Positions 61,445 through 64,000 of a DNA stretch of 64,000 bases are shown one piece after another (position 1 is the stretch's first letter; every line of letters starts with the position of its first letter). The notes beneath the pieces are model-generated. The model did not search any database. It was given only the letters and a program-made list of their open reading frames with translations, and had not been told where the DNA came from. The translations under genes were made by a program, and so were the position numbers. The DNA comes from Pseudomonas sp. ADAK13 (GTDB taxonomy: Bacteria; Pseudomonadota; Gammaproteobacteria; Pseudomonadales; Pseudomonadaceae). The DNA is taken from the NCBI RefSeq assembly GCF_012935715.1, contig NZ_CP052860.1, positions 310,001 through 374,000 of the forward strand. Reading direction: 5' to 3'.

Positions 61445-62266
61445 TTAATCGTGGTACATCACCGACCGCCCGCCATCGATCATCAGGCAGGTGGCATTGA
61501 TAAAGGGCGCCTCATCGGTCGCCAGAAACAGTGCGGTCATCGCCACTTCAATCGGCTGGCCGATGCGCTTGGGCGGGTGCAGGTCGAAGGCGCGCTGACG
61601 CTCGGCGTGGGGGTCGGCAAAGCCGTTCCAGTAATCGACGTTGAGTTGGGTTTCGATATAGCCCGGCGCAATGGCATTCACGCGGATGCCCTTGGGCGCG
61701 TATTCAATGCCCAGGGCACGGGTCAGCCCGAGTAGCCCGTGCTTGGCCACCGGATACGGAAAGCAACCGGGAATGATGTGGCTGGAGTGGGTAGAGGCGA
61801 TGTTGATGATGTTGCCGATGCCCTGCTCGATCATGTGCGGCAACACAGTGCGGCAGCCGTACCAGGCGCCGTCGAGGTCGATGGCGAAGCAGCGGCGCCA
61901 GTCTTCGTCGGTCATTTCCAGTGGGTCACGGAACACGTTGACGCCGGCGCAGTTGACCAGCACGTCCACGCGACCAAAGCGTTCAATGGCCACGTCCACC
62001 AGGGCGCGCCATTGGTCCTTGGAGGTGATATCGACGGGTTGTGCGTAGATCTCGGCGCCGCGTTCGCGCCAATGGGCGGCGACTTGCTCGACCTTCTCGC
62101 CCTGGATATCACCGATCACCAGCCGCGCCTGCTGGGCCTGGAAGCAAGCCACGATGGCCTCGCCAATGCCCTGGGCAGCGCCGGTGATGACCACGACTTT
62201 GTGCTTCAGTCGCTCGCCGTAAGTCGGCTCGGGCACCGGAGGTAACGACAACGGTTGTGCCTGCAT
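61445..62266 (-). CDS. SDR dehydrogenase of the arabinose operon (candidate L-arabinose/D-galactose 1-dehydrogenase)
   Basis: A 273-residue classical SDR: nucleotide motif TGAAQGIG (33-40), VNCAGVNV, catalytic Ser in NIASTHSSH and YPVAK (Tyr and Lys). The N-terminus has a Pro-rich extension of about 22 residues (PLSLPPVPEPTYGERLKHK). It is the first gene of an operon that continues with araFGH, so it probably oxidises the imported sugar. Pseudomonads degrade L-arabinose oxidatively via an aldose dehydrogenase. No dehydratase or other pathway gene is in the window. Confidence 0.88.
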   Translation of the reverse strand: MQAQPLSLPPVPEPTYGERLKHKVVVITGAAQGIGEAIVACFQAQQARLVIGDIQGEKVEQVAAHWRERGAEIYAQPVDITSKDQWRALVDVAIERFGRVDVLVNCAGVNVFRDPLEMTDEDWRRCFAIDLDGAWYGCRTVLPHMIEQGIGNIINIASTHSSHIIPGCFPYPVAKHGLLGLTRALGIEYAPKGIRVNAIAPGYIETQLNVDYWNGFADPHAERQRAFDLHPPKRIGQPIEVAMTALFLATDEAPFINATCLMIDGGRSVMYHD

Positions 62267-62375
62267 CGCTTCACCTGTTTTGTTTTTGGTAGTGAGTGCT
62301 GATGCCCAAGACTATAAACCCAGAAACCGGAACATCTCAATATATAAATTATCATCCCACATAGTGAACAAAATC
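62267..62375 (-). promoter_or_regulatory. AT-rich promoter region of the arabinose operon
   Basis: The 109 bp before the SDR gene are unusually AT-rich (ATATATAAATTATC on the plus strand at 62340-62353), in contrast to the flanks, and end at the GNAT-gene terminator. The sequence TTATAT (minus strand) is a possible -10, with TTGTTC 18 bp upstream as a weak -35. An IclR- or AraC-type operator is expected but no clear dyad is seen. Confidence 0.45.
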
Positions 62376-62402
62376 ATAAAAAAACCGGCTGTGATCGCCG
62401 GT
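62376..62402 (-). terminator. Rho-independent terminator of the GNAT gene
   Basis: On the minus strand ACCGGC pairs with GCCGGT (6-bp stem, 7-nt loop) and is followed by a long U run. It lies 13 bp after the GNAT stop. Confidence 0.8.
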
Positions 62403-62415
62403 CCTTTATACGCGT

Positions 62416-62895
62416 TTAACCCTGGGCAAAATCCCGCAGTGCGTCGCCTTCCATGCGGTAGCGCACCCATTCTTCCTGGGGCTGGGCGCCGATGGATTTG
62501 TAGAACGCGATGGCCGGTTCGTTCCAGTCCAGCACGCTCCACTCGAAACGCCCGCAACCGTTGTCACAGGCGATTTTCGCCAGGTGGCGCAGCAGTTTCT
62601 TGCCCGCCCCGCCGCCGCGCTGCTCCGGGTTGATGTACAGGTCTTCGAGGTACAGGCAGTTGCTGCCGAGCCAGGTGGAATAGCTGAAGAAGAACACCGC
62701 AAAACCGATCGGCAACCCGTCCCGCAGGCAGATCAGGCCGTGGGCCGTGGCGCCTTCGCTGAACAGGCTGCGCTCGATGTCCACCACGCTGGCGATCACC
62801 TCGTGGCGAGCTTTTTCGTAGTCGGCAAGCTCGGTGATGAAGGCCAGGATTTGCGCAGCATCGCTGGGCACGGCGGGGCGAATCTCGATGGTCAT
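62416..62895 (-). CDS. GNAT-family N-acetyltransferase (diamine acetyltransferase-like)
   Basis: A 159-residue GNAT protein. The acetyl-CoA binding motif is in LEDLYINPEQRGGGAGKKLL (RGGGAGKKL, Q/RxxGxG/A type). YYx aromatic residues follow (FEWSVLDWNEPAIAFYKSIG, the spermidine/spermine acetyltransferase-like motif). Homologues acetylate diamines or other amines; the substrate is unproven. It is divergent from the HD gene. Confidence 0.92.
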   Translation of the reverse strand: MTIEIRPAVPSDAAQILAFITELADYEKARHEVIASVVDIERSLFSEGATAHGLICLRDGLPIGFAVFFFSYSTWLGSNCLYLEDLYINPEQRGGGAGKKLLRHLAKIACDNGCGRFEWSVLDWNEPAIAFYKSIGAQPQEEWVRYRMEGDALRDFAQG

Positions 62896-63007
62896 GGACT
62901 GGCCTTGTCAGGAAAAGAAAGCACACATACTAAGGCGGTTTAATGACCGATTGCAGTGCAATTTCATTCGCGGCTAACCTGCAGGCTATCGACCGTTGAG
63001 AATCCCC

Positions 63008-63652
63008 ATGCCCTTCACGCCACTGACCGACCTTGCCGCGACTTTATTGCCCTGTGCCCTTGAGCCTTCGGAAGATGGCGCCCACGACCTGTCCCACTTG
63101 CAACGCGTGTGGCACAACGTGCGGTCGATCCAGGCCGAGGAAGGCGGCGAACTTGAAGTGCTGCTGGCGGCGGTGCTGCTGCATGACTGCGTGGCGGTGG
63201 AGAAGAATTCGCCGTTGCGGTCCAAGGCATCGAAACTGGCGGCGGACAAGGCCGGGGAGATTTTGCAGGGATTGAAGTGGCAGCCCGGGACGATTGCAGC
63301 GGTGACCCACGCCATCGAGACTCACAGCTTTTCGGCGGGCCTGACGCCGCTGACCCTTGAGGCGAAGATTGTGCAGGACGCCGACCGTCTGGATTCCCTC
63401 GGCATGATCGGCGTGGCCCGCACGTTTTATATCGCCGGGCGCATGGGCAGCGGGCTGTATGACCCGGCAGACCCAACGGCAAGGCACCGCGAGTACGACG
63501 ACAAGCGCTTTTGCCTCGACCATTTCCAGACCAAGCTTCTGCACCTGGCGGACGGGTTTCAGACCCCGACCGGGCAACACCTGGCGCGGGTTCGGCATGA
63601 GCGTCTGAAGGGATTCATGGACCTGTTTATCGAGGAAATCGGCACACCCTGA
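63008..63652 (+). CDS. HD-domain metal-dependent hydrolase
   Basis: A 214-residue protein starting MPFTPLTDLAATLLPCALEP at ATG 63008. HD motif residues are visible: HDLSHLQRVWHN (first His pair), LLHDC (HD pair) and DADRLDSLG (final Asp, with QDADRLD). It resembles small HD phosphohydrolases of the YedJ type, which act on phosphorylated compounds; the substrate is unknown. A weak ribosome site precedes the ATG (GAGAA), and the TTG at 62996 is an alternative. Confidence 0.9.
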   Translation: MPFTPLTDLAATLLPCALEPSEDGAHDLSHLQRVWHNVRSIQAEEGGELEVLLAAVLLHDCVAVEKNSPLRSKASKLAADKAGEILQGLKWQPGTIAAVTHAIETHSFSAGLTPLTLEAKIVQDADRLDSLGMIGVARTFYIAGRMGSGLYDPADPTARHREYDDKRFCLDHFQTKLLHLADGFQTPTGQHLARVRHERLKGFMDLFIEEIGTP

Positions 63653-63765
63653 AAGCGCCGTTACTCCGCTGCGGGCTAATGCAAAAACCGCTAACCACAG
63701 AACAAACCCGCAAGCCGTGCATGGTAAAAAGTTGGGCATAAATCCAACAAACTCCAGGCACCTTC

Positions 63766-64000
63766 ATGCACTCCTCACCTGCGGTCGGCGGAAAACTGTT
63801 CGGCCTTTTCTGCCTCGCCAGCTACTTGCTTTCCCTGTCCTACGGCTCGACGTTTTTGCTGTCGCTGCTGATCCATTCCCGCGGCGGCAACGAACACGAC
63901 GCCGGCAGCGTGATCTCCATGGCAATGCTCAGCACCTTTGTGGCGGTGTTGGTTTCCGGGCATCTGGCTGACCTGTTGGGGGCGGCCAGGTCGATCGCCC
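63766..64000 (+). CDS. MFS transporter, N-terminal part (runs off the right edge)
   Basis: The ATG at 63766 opens MHSSPAVGGKLFGLFCLASY with two transmembrane helices (GLFCLASYLLSLSYGSTFLL and VISMAMLSTFVAVLVSG) followed by HLADLLGAARSI, the MFS motif A-like loop (GxLaDrxGrr). Only 78 residues are in the window, so the substrate cannot be judged. Confidence 0.8.
   Translation, partial: MHSSPAVGGKLFGLFCLASYLLSLSYGSTFLLSLLIHSRGGNEHDAGSVISMAMLSTFVAVLVSGHLADLLGAARSIA

Overview
The window is a chromosomal segment of a Pseudomonas, most likely of the P. fluorescens group. This rests on recognition and was not computed: GC-rich coding sequence, a flg operon ending in flgL, a phhR/phhABC phenylalanine cluster, the etfBA/ETF-QO pair with a PsrA-type operator between them, and many REP-type palindromes between genes (families beginning GGGAGCTGGCTTGCCTGC, GAGGGGGCTTG-CCCCC and TAGGAGCGAGCTTGCTCGCG). 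Almost everything is ordinary core or soft-core genome; the accessory part is roughly 27-32 kb.

Layout. 1-7.2 kb: flgF-flgG-flgH-flgI-flgJ-flgK-flgL (minus strand; flgL runs off the left edge), preceded by a good sigma-54 (-24/-12) promoter. 7.5-11.8 kb: phhR and the divergent phhA-phhB-phhC phenylalanine/tyrosine catabolic operon, with a TyrR/PhhR-like box between them. 11.9-24.6 kb: housekeeping and conserved genes (LpxH-like phosphoesterase, AraC and MarR regulators, EamA exporter, PlpD-type patatin autotransporter, RecQ, YecA-like protein, HAD phosphatase, SDR/LysR pair). 24.6-26.9 kb: DUF2784 protein, an epimerase gene split by one in-frame TGA, and its divergent LysR regulator.

26.9-31.9 kb is patchy: small hypothetical genes, an M24-like peptidase, a GGCT-like protein, a complete 1312-bp IS3-family element with a 3-bp target duplication and an apparent 1-nt loss in its frameshift window, then a DUF4160/DUF2442-HTH gene pair next to the 3' end of tRNA-Ser(GGA).

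32-40.9 kb: crotonase, PlsC acyltransferase, CorA-type transporter, a GATase, a two-gene beta-oxidation operon (thiolase and trifunctional FadB-like enzyme), a 31-aa membrane peptide and a cytochrome c fusion. 40.9-44.1 kb: the ATP-grasp/alpha-E/transglutaminase operon. Upstream of it, on the opposite strand, is an unannotated transcription unit (probable sRNA) with its own terminator. 44.5-50.7 kb: RraB, several small envelope proteins, a MocR regulator and an OmpA/DUF4398/periplasmic-binding-protein operon. 50.8-54.7 kb: etfB-etfA and divergent ETF-ubiquinone oxidoreductase. 54.7-57.7 kb: AraC, zinc alcohol dehydrogenase and IclR. 57.9-62.3 kb: an L-arabinose-type operon (SDR-araF-araG-araH). 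62.4-64 kb: GNAT, HD hydrolase and the start of an MFS transporter cut by the right edge.

I did not find a CRISPR array, prophage, secretion system or biosynthetic cluster. The most interesting candidates are the predicted sRNA at about 44.34-44.45 kb, the DUF4160/DUF2442-HTH pair beside tRNA-Ser and an IS, the altered sigma-54 contact motif in PhhR, the nonsense-split epimerase, and two proteins whose C-termini are encoded by REP palindromes.
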